The notes beneath the pieces were generated by a model. That model made no database searches. It saw only the letters and a program-made list of their open reading frames with translations, and was not told where the DNA came from. A DNA stretch of 64,000 nucleotides from contig NC_060063.1 in NCBI RefSeq assembly GCF_020283565.1, positions 45,468,856 through 45,532,855 of the forward strand, written 5' to 3'. Position numbers and translations under genes: made by a program. The DNA comes from Trifolium pratense. Its lineage: Eukaryota; Streptophyta; Magnoliopsida; Fabales; Fabaceae. This document shows, one piece after another, positions 41,713-55,074 of the stretch (position 1 is the first letter of the stretch; each line of letters opens with the position of its first letter).

Positions 41713-42956
41713 CTGGTTTGAAAGACTGGTATGTGTTTCAGCTTGATGTGAAAAGTGCTTTTCTACATGGAGAACTCAATGAGGAAGTATATGTAGACCA
41801 GCCTCTAGGGTATCAAAAGGAAAATAAGCAATTGGTGTACAGATTAAAAAAGTCATTGTATGGTTTAAAACAAGCACCAAGAGTTTGGTACAGCAAGATA
41901 GAAGTTTATTTTAATCATGAAGGATTTGAAAAATGTCCTCATGAGCATACCCTATTTGTCAAAATTGAAACAGATGGAAGAATCATAGTAGTGAGTCTCT
42001 ATGTTGATGACTTGATCTTCACAGGCAATGATCAAAAGTTATTTGCTGATTTCAAGAGTTCCATAGAAAGAAATTTTGCAATGATTGATTTAGGTAAAAT
42101 GAGATACTTTCTTGGTGTGGAAGTAAAGCAAGATGGTAATGGAATATTTTTGTATCAACAAAAATATGCAGTTGAAATCTTGCAGAGATTTGGAATGTAT
42201 GATTATAACAGTGTAAGCAACCCTATTGTACCTGGAAGTAAATTGCAGAAAGATGAAACAGGACAAGCCAGCAATGCAACACTCTATAAGTAAATGGTAG
42301 GCTGTTTGATGTACTTGCTTGCCACCAGACCTGATCTTGCATTTTCTGTGTGCTTAGTGGCAAGATATATGGAAAGGCCTACTGAAATTCATATGGCTGC
42401 TGTGAAAAGAATACTTAGATACTTGAAAGGAACAACTAACTATGGTTTATGGTATGAAAGAGGCAAAGGAGAAGAGCTGGTTGGTTGGTCTGATTCTGAT
42501 TATGCTGGTGATATTGATGACAGAAGAAGCACATGTGGCTATGTGTTTATGATAGGTACCAAGGCAGTTTCATGGTCATCTAAGAAGCAACCAATTGTGA
42601 CATTGTCCACCACTGAAGCTGAATTTATTGCTGCAGCTAGTAGTACCTGTCAAGGAATTTGGTTGTCCAGAATTCTGACTCAAATTGATGCAAGGGAGAA
42701 AAGCTGCATCACCATATACTGTGACAATAGCTCATCAATAAAGCTATCCAAGAACCCTGTGATGCATGGAAGAAGCAAGCACATAGATGTAAGGTTTCAT
42801 TTCTTAAGGGATCTGACTAAGGAAGGTAAAATTCAGCGGGTTCACTGCTCATCCTTTGAGCAAATTGCAGACATAATGACCAAGCCATTGAGTTTCGAGA
42901 GCTTCAGCAGGAACATAGACAAGCTGGGATTGTGCACACTAGAATTGATAAATTGA
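41713..42956 (+). pseudogene. Truncated copia RT-RNase H
   Basis: The sequence enters RT in the middle of the domain at FQLDVKSAFLHGELNEEVYV with no start codon in context, then SLYGLKQAPRVWYSKIE and catalytic SLYVDDLIFTGN. A TAA at 42291-42293 interrupts it; ATG GTA follows in the same frame, so it is a single nonsense codon. RNase H continues with WSDSDYAGDIDDRRSTCGY, STTEAEFIAAASSTCQGIW, YCDNSSSIKLSKNP and HFLRDLTKEG, ending at 42956. Confidence 0.93.
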
Positions 42957-42976
42957 TCTTAAATGATGTTCAATTT

Positions 42977-42987
42977 AGGGGAGCAAA
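42977..42987 (+). other. Polypurine tract, small copia
   Basis: AGGGGAGCAAA immediately before the 3' LTR. Confidence 0.8.
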
Positions 42988-43229
42988 TGTTAGGATGCTC
43001 AATTATGTTAGTTGTATAGTTTAATTGTGTGTATAAGTGTTGGTTAGATTGTTGCTTGGGCTTCAAGTAAAGCAAGCCTGCGCGCGCGTGCCTGGCTTAG
43101 GAAGCCTGCGAGCTTGGCTGCTAGCCTGCGTGCCTTGCTTGTGCCTAAGCTTACTTGTGTTGTGACATTGCCTATATAAGGCTTGTATTGTTATTAGTAA
43201 TGAATAAGAAGTACTGATTTACTTCAACA
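42988..43229 (+). repeat. 3' LTR of small copia
   Basis: 242 bp, about 98% identical to the 5' LTR, with the same TATATAAGG word and GC island. Confidence 0.93.
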
Positions 43230-43234
43230 ATCAA

Positions 43235-44640
43235 ATGTTTTTTGATTAAGTTCGGTCCTTATAAATTTAAAAATTATCGATTTTAATTCCTAACGTCACA
43301 CATAATCCAATATAATCACGTCCTGTGGCTTGATAAATTAACGTTAGCGATTAAAAATATTTTTTTGTGCAGGGGTTGAATCCAAAAAAAAGTTATAGGA
43401 ACCAAAACTAAAAAATATGATTCTGTATAAAATGGACCGGCAAAAAGATAGGTGCGTCATGGACCAATTTTTTTTACCTTTAAAATTTAAATTAGATCAC
43501 CTACCAAATCTTGGGATGCAGATTATCTGCGGTCAAAAATCATGACTGCATGCAGTCAGCAAGATCTAGACTGTCCGATTGAAATCAGACGGTTCCTTTT
43601 TTAAAAAATAAAACTGCATAAGATCTGTGCCGTTCAATTTTGATCGTACGGTTGGAAATTACTGACTGCAGCCTGACGGCATGGTTCCTGAATTCATGGA
43701 ATTCAATTCCCAAATCTCGTCATGGTGTCCGTCCATCCACACTAAATATAAATATTCAACTCTATCTCTTTCATTACACTTTCTCTCTTCATTCTCCAAA
43801 GTGAAACCACTACAATCTCATCATTGTTATCTAGTCAGAATAGGTATTGTGGTGGTGAAGTTGAAGAAATCAACAACCTTGGCACCATGTCCGGAATCAA
43901 AGCTTCTACTAGAAGGTTGAGAGGAAAAGAAGGAGCTTGCAACTATATGGATGTTGGAGCTTGAAAGTTGAAACGCAGCTGCGGAGGATTGAGAAAGATG
44001 GTTGTTTGCGGCGGTGGAGAGGAGTGGTAGAGGAAAGGGGAAAACAATCAAGGTTGGAGTTTCATAGTAGTGCGTAGATGGGATGAATCCAATGGTAAAA
44101 AAAGTTAGTCCAACAAGGACCTATACTTTGGTCCATGCAAGCTAAATGACCAAAAAAAACATTTAAAGATTTCTTTTTTTGGTTTCCTTAACCAGTGTCC
44201 TGAGGCACCGGTTAGCATGACCTTAAACTTAATATTAAAATGTGCAAATAATTGAGTGAATCGCCAGACGCCAATCAGGTCTCTTGTAGGACTACACTTA
44301 CACTTAATCACCATATAAACCTCTAATATAAAAAAAATAAAATAGGTCCAAATAATAATTTTAAGAAATAAAATTCACTCACAAGATTGATGAAATTACA
44401 AACAAAATTGATTGCAAAACCAGGATATATCCATAACATACAATATAAAAATAAAAAATAAGCTAACTTCTATAACTAATTGAAGCACCCAAATTGTAAA
44501 AGATACCTATTTCAAGGGGGAGACTATACCTCAAAAAAAAAAAACACTGCCCCCTATATATGCCACTTCCACAAAAAAAAATAATGCCTTTGAATGTTTT
44601 GAAAGCTCACAAGTTATAAAATTAATATCAAAGTAAAAAC
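43235..44640. other. Intergenic downstream of RHD3, with MITE remnant
   Basis: 43513-43680 has inverted GCAGATTATCTGCGGTCA and TGACTGCAGCC-type words related to the TGCATGCA foldback at 26.7 kb. 43740-43810 is a pyrimidine-rich, TATA-preceded stretch (CTATCTCTTTCATTACAC) that looks like a leader but leads to no recognisable ORF. 44300-44640 is the AT-rich DNA just beyond the RHD3 3'UTR. Confidence 0.45.
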
Positions 44641-44713
44641 TCATCATGCAGCCAGCACACACGACCGCCATCTTCGTAAAATTGCTATTTGTTAAAGATT
44701 GGTTTTCTTCACT

Positions 44714-47700
44714 TTACTCATCTTTTGATGAACTGGTATGTCGTTTTCCGTTATCCAATGAAGTTACGTTAGATGAAGAACTAGATGAAACAGAACTACC
44801 AACAGGAACAGCATTGGAGTTGCTTTTTGATGAGCTTCTCTGAGGATTTTCATTAGCAGCAGGGGCACCGGCACCGGCACCGGCACCCTCCTCTGCTAGT
44901 CTTTTGATAAGGTTCATGATAGTTGGAACAAACTTGGTGGACAAGGAAATGAGTCCTGGAACCTGACAGCAAAAAACAAAGATATAAGGCTACCTTAAAG
45001 ATACTGCAAAATATAGAATAAACAGTTATAGTAAGACCAAGATGACTCGTCTAAAGAACGATTGACTATTGATGCCTCAACATCTCTGAACTCTACTGAA
45101 TGCCTAGTGGATATACGATCCTGGGAAAAACCCAGATCCGACATTGAAAAGATATAACGCCTGAATAAAGTTTACAAATAATGACACCATTCACCTTATA
45201 AGCCGATTTTGTAAGGATGAGTTAGGCTCAACTCAATATAAAAAAACATAATATGGTAGCCAAGTCTATCAATTCGGGCCACCCACCAAATTATCCACGA
45301 ATCAAACCAATAGTGTCAAGCGTGAGGGGGTTTATTGGGCATAACTCAAGTCCCACATTAAAATATATAAGGCCTGAAAATATTTATAAAGAATGGCACC
45401 CCTCACTTTCTAAGCTGATTTGGCAAGGATGGATTATGCTCGATATAAAAACTTAATATGTGCTACAACTCATTGCAGGTTGCAATCAAACTCAAGCAAG
45501 CAAGAGAGACACAATTCATATGAACATTGGGATTGAAGAATAAATTATAAAGACCACAATAAAATATACTCACTACTCCATGGCGAAATTCACCGGCGAT
45601 GTCAAGTTGCACCCACAGGGCTTTAAGGAGAAGAAAAATAACAAAGATGACACCCAAATACAAGGGATTTCTGCAACACAAAAAAAAAGTCGTGAGATCA
45701 ATTGCATAACAGAAAAGAAATGAACAGTTTTCTCTAGGATTGTGCTCTATGAGTGAGTAAGTGTGTGTGTGTGTGTGGGAGAGAGAGAGAGAGAATAAAT
45801 AAATTAAAGCAAGAAAAAAGACATCATTAGAGTATAGTCGACACGCACTTCAGAAGAGTCATAAATTCATTGAATCCCAGAATAACCAAAGCAAGTATTG
45901 CCCATGGGGGAGGTAACCAGTTGTTATTACGCTTGTTGGCCTCCTGAAAATGCAACAAAAAAAAAATTGCATCAATAAGTAAAACATTATAAACTAAAAC
46001 ATTTTCCAAAGATTACGCAATTCGAATGCCTTGAAACAAATGTTAAAACATTGTAAATCATTATGTTTTGATGCCACATGGAACCTAAACAATACTACAG
46101 AAGAGAAAAATATTTAGGACCACACCAACAACTTTATACTATATACAGGAAACGGAGCATGAAAACATAGTCCTGCCTAGATGGCTTCAGCTACAAGTTT
46201 CAAATATATAATATCGAGAAAGAAGAAAAAATGTCATGGGATTTAAATTATTATTAATTTCGTCGCAATAGATTTTCCATTATCTGTTGAAGGAGCCTTC
46301 AAAATCTCTTATAAATGGGAAACACTGTACCTGTGCAGAAATGGCTTGAGAAACACTGTACTCTGTCTCCATCTTGAATTGCCTCCACAGCGATTTGCAT
46401 TGGACAGGTGTAATCAATGTCTTAGATGCTGGAATCTGCATAGAAAATTCAAACACAGCAACCAATCAGTGCCCATGATAGAAAATGTTCTCAAACATCA
46501 CTCAAGGAACCCAAAAGGTAGCAAGCACTATTGAGCCCCAAAATATATACTCATGTCAAAATTTCTTGAGATGTATTCCTACTTTTGAGCAATCAGATCA
46601 CTGATTGATGCCAATTTATCAATCATTCATTTTATCCAATAGAAGTATAGAACTACCAAATGCAAAAATAAAAACGCACCTTTTCCCAACTGCTAGTAGC
46701 TAGCGGATCAGCCACTGTGATACTCCTAATAGGATTGCCTGATGTATCCAGCAAAGCAACTGCTAATGTTTTCTCAATATTATCTTTATCACCATCATCC
46801 AAACGAATTGCAGCCATAACAGCTAGCAACTTCAAAGACTGCAAAGAGTTAAATTTAGTCAAAAATATTACAAAATGCAATGCAAACTCAGTAGCAAAAT
46901 AATATTTGTAACAATGTCATACAGCAGAGCGAGCAGTTTTAGTGATGGATCGAATATCTTCTTTCCCCGTCCAAACACGAGGCATTGAATCAGAATCATG
47001 GCTAAATAACATTGTAAACCTGTTTTCAAAGTTAAGGTGAGTGTCTCTAAAGTAAAACATCAAAAGGTAAAAGAGTCAACTTAGATGTTGCAGAAGGTTT
47101 AATACCTGTCTTTCATACGGATCAAAACCCTTCCAGCTTCTTCCCTAGCCTTTCCTTCTACCACACCCCTTGCAAAATCCTCTAAACTCGAAATCATGTT
47201 TTGTCTTGTTTCTTCATCCATATCAAACCCATTAAGCGCAGTAGAATACCCTAAAACTGCTGATTGCATCTCACGCTTAAGAAGGCTCCTTACTGATGGC
47301 CAAGTATCACTATTAGCTCCATCCAAAAGAGCTTCGACAGGTCCAGACAAAGATAGTTTCAGTTTTTCCTGTAACAGTATTATTATCAGATTATTTCCGA
47401 AGATGTTAATTATTCAACATTAGGACATCAAAACAAACCAACTGGCATGACTCAATAAAATTTCATAACCTACATACCTAAATTAAGCATGGGAGCCTCT
47501 TATATTTTTTCTTTGCCATTATTGACGGATAACATATTATTGACAACATACATAATACCAGGCTAAATTATATTGTTGGTGGACACTATTGCTTAATATC
47601 TCACCAGGCTAAAAAATTCAACATTGATCATTTCACGCACATATATAAGGCTTTAGATAAGGAAGGAGTGAAGAGAAAGAATGAAGATTTCGAAATGTGA

Positions 47701-50700
47701 TTCTGGATACAAATTTACAAAATACTCAAATGAACCTTCATTTATATTATAATACTAGACTCCAAATACTACTTAAATAAAGGGAAAAAGATTATGAAAT
47801 ATGAAAATCAATCCTAAGAATCTAAAGATGCAATCCAAATATTGGGAGCTAATGTTCATATACCCTAACAATATATAATTTGAAATATTAGCATTATTAC
47901 TAATATTGAAAGACAATCAAGTAAAGATTCATAAGCCATGAATAATAAATGCTGAACACATACCTCATATGAAGAAGTAAGTTCAGAAATCTTAGCTTCA
48001 CGCACAGATGCAACATGTGCATCAATATCACGCAACAGTTTCTCTCGTACTTTAGATGTATCCCAATTTGCTAGTTCAATAACAACATCTGCAGTGATGC
48101 TATATCAGTCTCATGTTGTAACTCAGTTGAATAACATTATTCATACTTCTAACAAACATTATCAAGTTAACTTCTCAGACAGTAAATCAGTGGAATGAAC
48201 CAAATCATAGCAACTATGCTCCCAACACTAAATCAATCATTGAATACAATCTGTTTGTTGTGTATCCACGTGCTCTAATTTCCCTTTACAGTGTAGTGTA
48301 TTCATTACATGTTTAGGGCCTTCAACGTAATTTATGTTCGGTAATAATCGGCATAAAGAAAGTTTTCATTACCTGCACATTTTTCATCAAATTGAGCCAC
48401 ACAAGACTCAACGCAATTATTAGCAGCTTCAGAAAACCTTCCCCCTCCTTTCAGAGCCTTTTCAAATGCCTCCTTGAATCTGTCCAAAGTTCCAGATCTA
48501 ACATGTCCAAGTGCAGATTGGTACGCTGGTTGGATAAGCTGACCAATTGAAAAGGTGTTAGATACCTTTATAAACCTCAAAAATCATCTTTACAAATCTA
48601 GACAAAAAAGGTAAAGCCAACAATCGGTAATCTTAAATGGTCATTCTTGATTAAATACTAATCAAATATTCATTGTTTTTTCAGTAATCATCAATTAATT
48701 TATATTTATGAAAAAAGAAAGGTTTAATGACCATGTTTGTATAAGAGCTATGTTCAGAAGAATTACTTGCAACAATTTTTCTTGAAGTTGCTTTTGTTTT
48801 GCAGTTCTCACACCTTCATCAAAATAAGTGGCTTCGGCATCATACCTAGATTAAAAGAAAACGCAATAGCTCAATTAACCATCTTTCCTCATTCATATGT
48901 AATGCAACATGTAACATTAATATTGCAAACACTAAGGTCAAATTTTTAATGAAACTAACAAATTGAGCCAGTAACAATATAGATGTCACATAAACTGGAC
49001 TATACTCACTCTGAAAAACAAGCATGAAGGAGTGAATTAATCTTTTTCCCAAATCCAGAAACAGGTTCGGATTGAACAGTCTCTTCCAATTGACTCCATT
49101 CCTGAATGAAAAATGAAAGTGATTTCCACAGCATTAGTAATTGAGAAAGTAAAACAGTTGGAGAAATATACAAAAGAAATGTGCATACCTCATTTTCAAC
49201 AAAAGCAGCATATTTCTCATTCGCAATTTCTTCACACCGTACAGTGGCAACCATAACCTACAAGAGAGTTTACCCTTCAATTGTTATCAAAATCAATATA
49301 CATGTGAGCAAACGCAGAAACATTGCAGCATGTATATTAACCTTATGTGCAGGAAGGTCGAGATCTTTGTTTTCCTTGATGACTTTCCATATTTCCTGAG
49401 CACTAAACGAAAATCCAGAAGCAGGAACTACTCCACGCCGATCCCCTGCAAGTCCACCAGGAGCAATAGACTGATGAAAACGCTGCCTCAAGCTAGCAAC
49501 CTGCATTTAAATTAAATTAACACAAAATATAAGCAAGTTAGCGAATATGAGATAGTTATTAAACCAAAAGTATCTGTTTTCAATATCAAACCGAAATATA
49601 TACTATAATTCATATGTACAGATTAAGTTGCAAGGAACATTATCACAGATGCAGATATGGAGATGCATATACCAAGTCCTAATAATGGCTCAGCTAATAC
49701 CATCAGCAACAAAACCAGAATGAAATTGGTGCACAGTTCATACCTGCTCCCTAAATTGCTCTTCCTTTTCTTCAAAACTAGAAAGCGCAACAACTTGAAC
49801 CTGGTCATTTGTTACCAAGCAATGAGTTAATATACATTACCAACAAAGTTCTGCTACACACAAGTGAACATCAATAAGAATAGGATTGTCAAAGAAAAAA
49901 GGAAAGTACATTGAAAAATTCACTTAGCGGGGTGTCCTTGTGGGCCTGTGGTTTAGGAACAGAGTCCCATATCTGCAGAATAAAAAAAGAAAGCAAGAAA
50001 GGTCAGAAAAAAATTATATAACAATTTACCAAACATCATATCAAGATTAAAGCATGGTACTACCTTCTGAATATCTTCTCGCAAAACAGGTTCTAAGTTT
50101 TCAAGTGGTGTCTGTTAAAGGAATAGGTTAATTACACCACCAACAACAACAAATTAAAATAATTAGAAAAAACAATAATAAAGCTGTTTGCTTACACACC
50201 CTTGTTTTATCACGTATGACAAATAACATTGTTGTTTTGCGTGGACTAAACAATCTCATCATAACCTGAAAGCACACAATCAGATAAGTAACAGGTTTTG
50301 AGATTCAAGATAACTGCTTGCAGTCAATAGGTTGCTGACAAAAGATACCTGAAAGACAGTTTTCAAAAGAGGCTTATTTGCAGCTTGCTCACGGCCAATA
50401 TCATGGCACCACCTTCACAAGCATTCCAGAGAGAAAAAATTTCAAATTTCAAATTGAAAAACATCAAAACAAGAAGTACAAGCAGCTAAACAGATTTCAA
50501 ATTTTCTGAAATTAGCCAGCACTGAAGATGTCTCAATGAAGAAGAGGGGGAAAACTCACATGTTTATCAGCACTATATCTGAGACAGCAAGAGCAAACAG
50601 AGCACTCTGCTTTTCGAATGCAGTATCATCCTGAGTGAAAGACAATCTTAGCATACAAGGAAACAACCAAAGAACTACTCATTTCTCATCCTTTGATCTA

Positions 50701-53005
50701 ATCTTTGTCGGTGGCAGAGACTGCTGGTACGAATAATAATAAACCCTAGCGATTTATTATTTATTCCCAGGCTCCCAGCCCATCATAATGCAAACAGATT
50801 ATCAGAATTATTATGGAACTTTATGGTCATTTCACAACTTCATAAAATTAACCGACAGAGAAATAAGTGAACCTTTCGTTTAACAACTTCCGTTAAAAAA
50901 GGAGCTAAAAGAACATTACTTTGCAAGTAAAAAAGGGAAAAATGGATGTTAAAAATATAAATGGCACTCAGCTCTCTCCCGAGGTATGCTTAAATCCCAC
51001 ATAAACCCTACTATGATCAATGCTATTAACAACAATTAAGGAGTATAGTCTTATTGGCAATAGAAACAAATTATCATCAATGCTATTATCTAAGTTAAAG
51101 TATAACAACAGTTATCAAAACATTTTCCCATTAAGCCATAGTGTTCAATTATAACAAATAAAAAGCACCTCTCCACGTTCTCTTCCATCTGTACCCTCCA
51201 AATCCATCACAATCGTACAAGGCTCTATGCCAGCACATCTAGCCATCCAGATTCCTTTGGTTGTTTGAGACCTGAAAACAAGCACATAGCATCCGGTCAT
51301 CACCTTGTTAGTTGAGCAAGGCTAATGTGATGTGTCAGTATTGCAAGATCATACCTTCCCTTAAAAGCATCCATCTCTCTGAAATTGGTACTAAACAAAT
51401 TATTTAATAGTGTGCTCTTGCCTGCCCATAGCAAAGAAAACAATAAATTAGACCTAAAAAAAAACTGTATACTGGGAATAGGTCACAATTCACGTCTCAT
51501 TATACTGATACATTAAAGCAAATACAAAATAATGTACTGAATTTAAACAGAAGAAATAAAAGAGAGAATAAATTCTCGTAAGAACTAAGATAAGGGCTAA
51601 AAGAGACTAAACCATCATAAAGGATCGTTTTAGACAGATAATGAATTCATAAACCATGTCAAATTCAGATAGATTTAATTGCTAATTACATCATAAGGTA
51701 TAAATATTGGTTTCACCTTTCTATTAATCTAAAATAGCAATCACCTCAAGCATTCAATATCAACAGAAAAATTACTTATTTACAAAAGATCCTCAAATAC
51801 AAAGACTACTACAATAAATTGTGAAAACCAACTAGCTTATAAGAAACAATAAAATTATGAAAGCAAGAAATTTTACCACTACTCTGTGGCCCCATAATAG
51901 AAACTACAGCATATGAAAGTCCGCATTCACTCAGTTTAACTTCCTTCATAAACTTGTCAATTCCAGAAGCATTGAATACGCCATCTCCATCAATAAGCTG
52001 AGTTGAACAACAAGCGTCACTATTCGCTGGATAAGCAAATTACTCACAATGTTAGTTAAGGAAAAATTAAATACAAAACAAGACTTGCACAAATTTCATG
52101 TATATCACTAATCGAAATTCACAACCAAAACAAAAATCTTAGATGTGATTGCATTTGCAGCACTGCACCACGACGTATGAATTGAGAAACACACTTTATC
52201 AGAATAATCTAAACTCTACATGATCATCCAGCTCCAGTAAAAAACAAACATTACTTGTTGTTCGTTCGATGCTCCATTCAACAATACTTCCACCCCGTGA
52301 AGCATGGACACAAACACAGACATTGGACCCAACATGGAACACCGAACATAATTCAATGTGTCAATGTCGTGTTGATGTCAAACATTGATGCGTGTCGGAC
52401 ACCGGGATCGTGTTTGACACCGGGACACACCTAATCCGAGGAGTGTTCGTGTTTCATAGCTTCCTTGGATACCAAATTTCTTATCACAATACCAGAGAAC
52501 AATTAAATTAACCAACTTTTTAATTAACATTTTTTTCTCAACTCCTCTTCCTCCATTCAATAATAAAGCATAACAATTAACAACCTTAACCTTTTACCTT
52601 GGATCCATCAATTAATTTACCAATATACAAAACACAAATCATAGATCAAGTTGTAACACTCAATCACATTCACATAATTAATTTCCAAATATCCAAAACA
52701 AAATTAACTCAAAACTGAAACAACAATAATAATAAATAAATAAATAAATAAATTAAAACGGTTGTAGACAAAAAAAAAAAAGCATATAAAAACAAAACGC
52801 ATACAAACTATAACTGATAGCTTCCATTAATACCCAGAAACCATTTCTATAAAAGATTGAAACTTTGATGAGAATTAGAAAAAGGGAAACAAACAAACAA
52901 AAACAATAAAAACTGAAGAATAACAAAATTATTGATGTTATTGCAAACCAAAAAATGTATGAATTGGATCATAGAAAAGGGATCGAAATTGAGAAGCATA
53001 CCCAT
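44714..53005 (-). CDS. RHD3/SEY1-type atlastin GTPase
   Basis: Predicted 815 aa in 23 coding exons, all with GT-AG introns and consistent phase. Exons: 53005-53002, 52026-51877, 51421-51355, 51271-51169, 50630-50560, 50412-50349, 50265-50200, 50111-50064, 49972-49910, 49800-49744, 49500-49342, 49257-49189, 49101-49010, 48845-48767, 48538-48373, 48088-47964, 47368-47106, 47019-46923, 46838-46680, 46435-46331, 45943-45849, 45670-45574, 44962-44714. The first exon supplies only ATGG. GB1/RHD3-type GTPase: P-loop GPQSSGKST (47-55), DLEGTD (97-102), RDK (171-173). A long helical middle follows, then a membrane hairpin at about 678-722 ([36 protein letters not shown]) and a cytosolic Ser-rich tail. 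The family is ER-resident and fuses ER tubules; Arabidopsis RHD3 is of similar length. The domain content and size fit a functional gene. Confidence 0.95.
45118..45463. repeat. Dispersed repeat, two direct copies in RHD3 intron 22
   Basis: 45118-45237 and 45345-45463 share GGATGGAT/GGATGAGTTAGGCTCAAC-type ends, CTTATAAGCCGATTTTG or TTTCTAAGCTGATTTGG, and AACCCAGATCC/AAGTCCCACATT words. They are about 120-bp direct copies separated by ~107 bp, possibly decayed LTR or SINE material. They lie inside an intron. Confidence 0.6.
45757..45797. repeat. GT/GA microsatellite in RHD3 intron 21
   Basis: GTGTGTGTGTGTGTG followed by GAGAGAGAGAGAGAG, then AATAAATAAATT. Confidence 0.85.
52295..52459. mobile_element. 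hAT MITE in RHD3 intron 1
   Basis: Left CCGTGAAGCATGGACAC pairs with right GTGTTCGTGTTTCATAG. The interior has repeated GTCGGACACCGGGA / TTGACACCGGGACAC. It matches the better-preserved family member at 62768-62922. Flanks CTTCCACC/CTTCCTTG are only partly alike, so the copy is old. Confidence 0.7.
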
Positions 53006-53160
53006 TAGAACGTGGAATTGGAAACGATGATTGTTGTTGAGAAATGCGATCGGAAGAGAGAAAAGCAAGGAAGAGGGAGATTGAAAGAGAAACTCACAAA
53101 GCCATTACCATTGCCATTAGCATATACACACGTATACTTTGTTTTACACTTTTTTTATAT
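53006..53160 (-). promoter_or_regulatory. RHD3 5'UTR/promoter region
   Basis: DNA directly upstream of the RHD3 ATG (53005). The minus strand shows AATATAAAAAAAGTG at about 53160-53145, a possible TATA element, followed by a CT-rich leader (CCTCTTCCTTGC). The transcription start was not determined. Confidence 0.4.
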
Positions 53161-54384
53161 TTATTGAATTTGTGTTCTCTTTTTTATTTCATGTAGAGTG
53201 AGGATTTAAAATTAGAAAATGATTTTTAGAATGCTATTTTTTAATCTGATTTTTCTATACACACGAGATGAAACAAAAAATTAAGGATTTGAAACATAAC
53301 CTTATCGGTGGATTTTCTTTTTACAAATAGATTAGCGATGATTATTGCGTGAATTGATTACATTTTATACGTAGGATTGAAATTTGAATTCGATGTATTT
53401 TTCATTTATTTATTTCAGTAAATGAATTTTTAATTATAGACTACTTGTAAAAAAATAATTTAATAATTAGTTTTGTACTTCAAAAAAAATTGAGATTGAA
53501 TTCCGACTCTTATAAATTGTAATGTTTCTGTAATCGAATTATGCTCGTGGAATAGTTTGACATGGATAAATAATAAGAAATTATTATTTTGCTGCATCAT
53601 CTACTTTTATAATTGTATTTTAAATTTTAAAATTAATTATATGAAATAAAAAATGAAGGACTTTAATTGGATGTGTGTATGTTTGTCTATTAAAGTTGAA
53701 ACTGTTAGGTGGAATACTTTTGCTTTTCAAAAATAACTAACTAATGTTGATTTTAAATAATAAACTTTTCTTTTTCAATGATGCAATACAATTTTATTTT
53801 TTTTGTTAAAAAATGTTAATGTTTGATAGCCTACAAAGGAAAGCCAATGAGAAATAGAGTTTCAAATTGAGACATTTGTTTATGAGACAATATATATGTG
53901 GACAAACGGTGTTTTTTTTTCTTTGGACCAATCTTTATTTATAAATGAACAAAGTGAGATATAAGCAAGTAACTTCATTTTCTTAGTATTTATTATTATG
54001 TCAAAAAGTGTTTTTTTTTTCTCATAATTCTACCAAAAGAAAATTAATTAGTATTCACTATTACTAGTGATAGAATTACATTTGATAATATCCTCGTGAA
54101 CTATAACATAGTTCACACAGACTTGCAATCGAGAATACTTGATTAAAAAATGATTTTTCTTTTATTATCACAATATATGTGTAATGTTAGTGAAGATCAA
54201 TTTCTATCGAGAAAATTTGTAGAACATATAGGATGACTTATTTCCTCTCAATTATAATTTTTCTATATACAAATATTAAAAATCAAACTTTGACCAGGGT
54301 CAATACTCTTATATTAGTTCATTTTTGGTAAAAAAAAAAAAACAGGATAATTTAATAAGTACAACTAGTATTAAATACTGTCTG
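53161..54384. other. Intergenic upstream of RHD3
   Basis: Very AT-rich; no ORF or defined repeat recognised. Confidence 0.45.
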
Positions 54385-54579
54385 GCCTAGCTTTTTTTCC
54401 TCTTCTTTTGAGCTTATGCAATATAAATTAGGTTTTATGTTATTTTATAAGTTCATACTAGTCAAAATTGTATTTTTGTAAGCTATTTTATCATAAACTA
54501 TCTTGAAAAACTTATAATAATACATAAAAATTGCATAAGTTGTTTGCATAAGCTCAAAAGAAAAGGAAAAAAGCTAGGC
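54385..54579. mobile_element. Foldback MITE, 195 bp
   Basis: GCCTAGCTTTTTTTCCTCTT pairs with the right end AAGGAAAAAAGCTAGGC. The arms continue with TTGAGCTTATGCA/TGCATAAGCTCAA. The interior is nearly the same as the nested foldback at 21733-21932. Confidence 0.8.
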
Positions 54580-55065
54580 GAAACGGTACTTTATTATAGT
54601 AATATATTAAAAGATATTCCAAATATTATTATAGTAGTTGAAAAATGTAGTAAAAAGTAAAAACTTCCAAATAGAGGGGAGGAGTAGCGTGACGGTGAAG
54701 AAAGGGCCCACACCAATATGATGACCCAATTTTCTGTGGCTTTCGGCAAAGCTTTTAAGCGCGTGAAATGCAACTCCGTTTCTCATCATTCTTTCATCAA
54801 TGCAAATAACAACGTAGAAGTGTTCTTTTTTTGTTCGCACATTGTTGATGGATCCCAATTCCCACACATGCAGTGCACTCAATTCAATATTCAATTTGGA
54901 TTCATATGCATTATGTTGCTATTGGCCCTAAATAATCCGATAACCAAAAACATTTAGATGAGATAACACATAAATTTCGTTAACGGGACATGTAACATTG
55001 TAATTGTAGTAGGTGCTACTAACACCTCTATTTAGCTATTTTTGGTGCAACTAATAAAATAAAAT
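54580..55065. other. Intergenic, no gene recognised
   Basis: AT-rich with short ORFs on both strands over 54607-54957. No domain recognised. Confidence 0.4.
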
Positions 55066-55074
55066 ACTTTTTCT

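Larger units (their letters stand above)
41457..43229 (+). mobile_element. Internally deleted Ty1/copia element
   Basis: Two 242-bp LTRs (41457-41698, 42988-43229; TGTTAGGA...CAACA) with about 4 differences, an intact initiator-Met PBS and a PPT. Only ~1.3 kb of internal DNA remains. Flanks TTCAA (41452-41456) and ATCAA (43230-43234) match 4 of 5. Gag, protease, integrase and the N-terminal half of RT are missing; RT resumes within a few bases of the PBS. RT/RNase H carry one in-frame stop. It can only have moved, if at all, using proteins from relatives. Confidence 0.94.

Noticed and set aside
43827..44051. 74-aa minus-strand ORF next to RHD3
   Set aside because: Ser/Phe-rich, no recognised domain and no supporting gene structure.
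46280..46465. Separate small minus-strand ORFs at 45.4-49.8 kb as independent genes
   Set aside because: They are exons of RHD3 extended into introns; joined splice phases are consistent across 23 exons.
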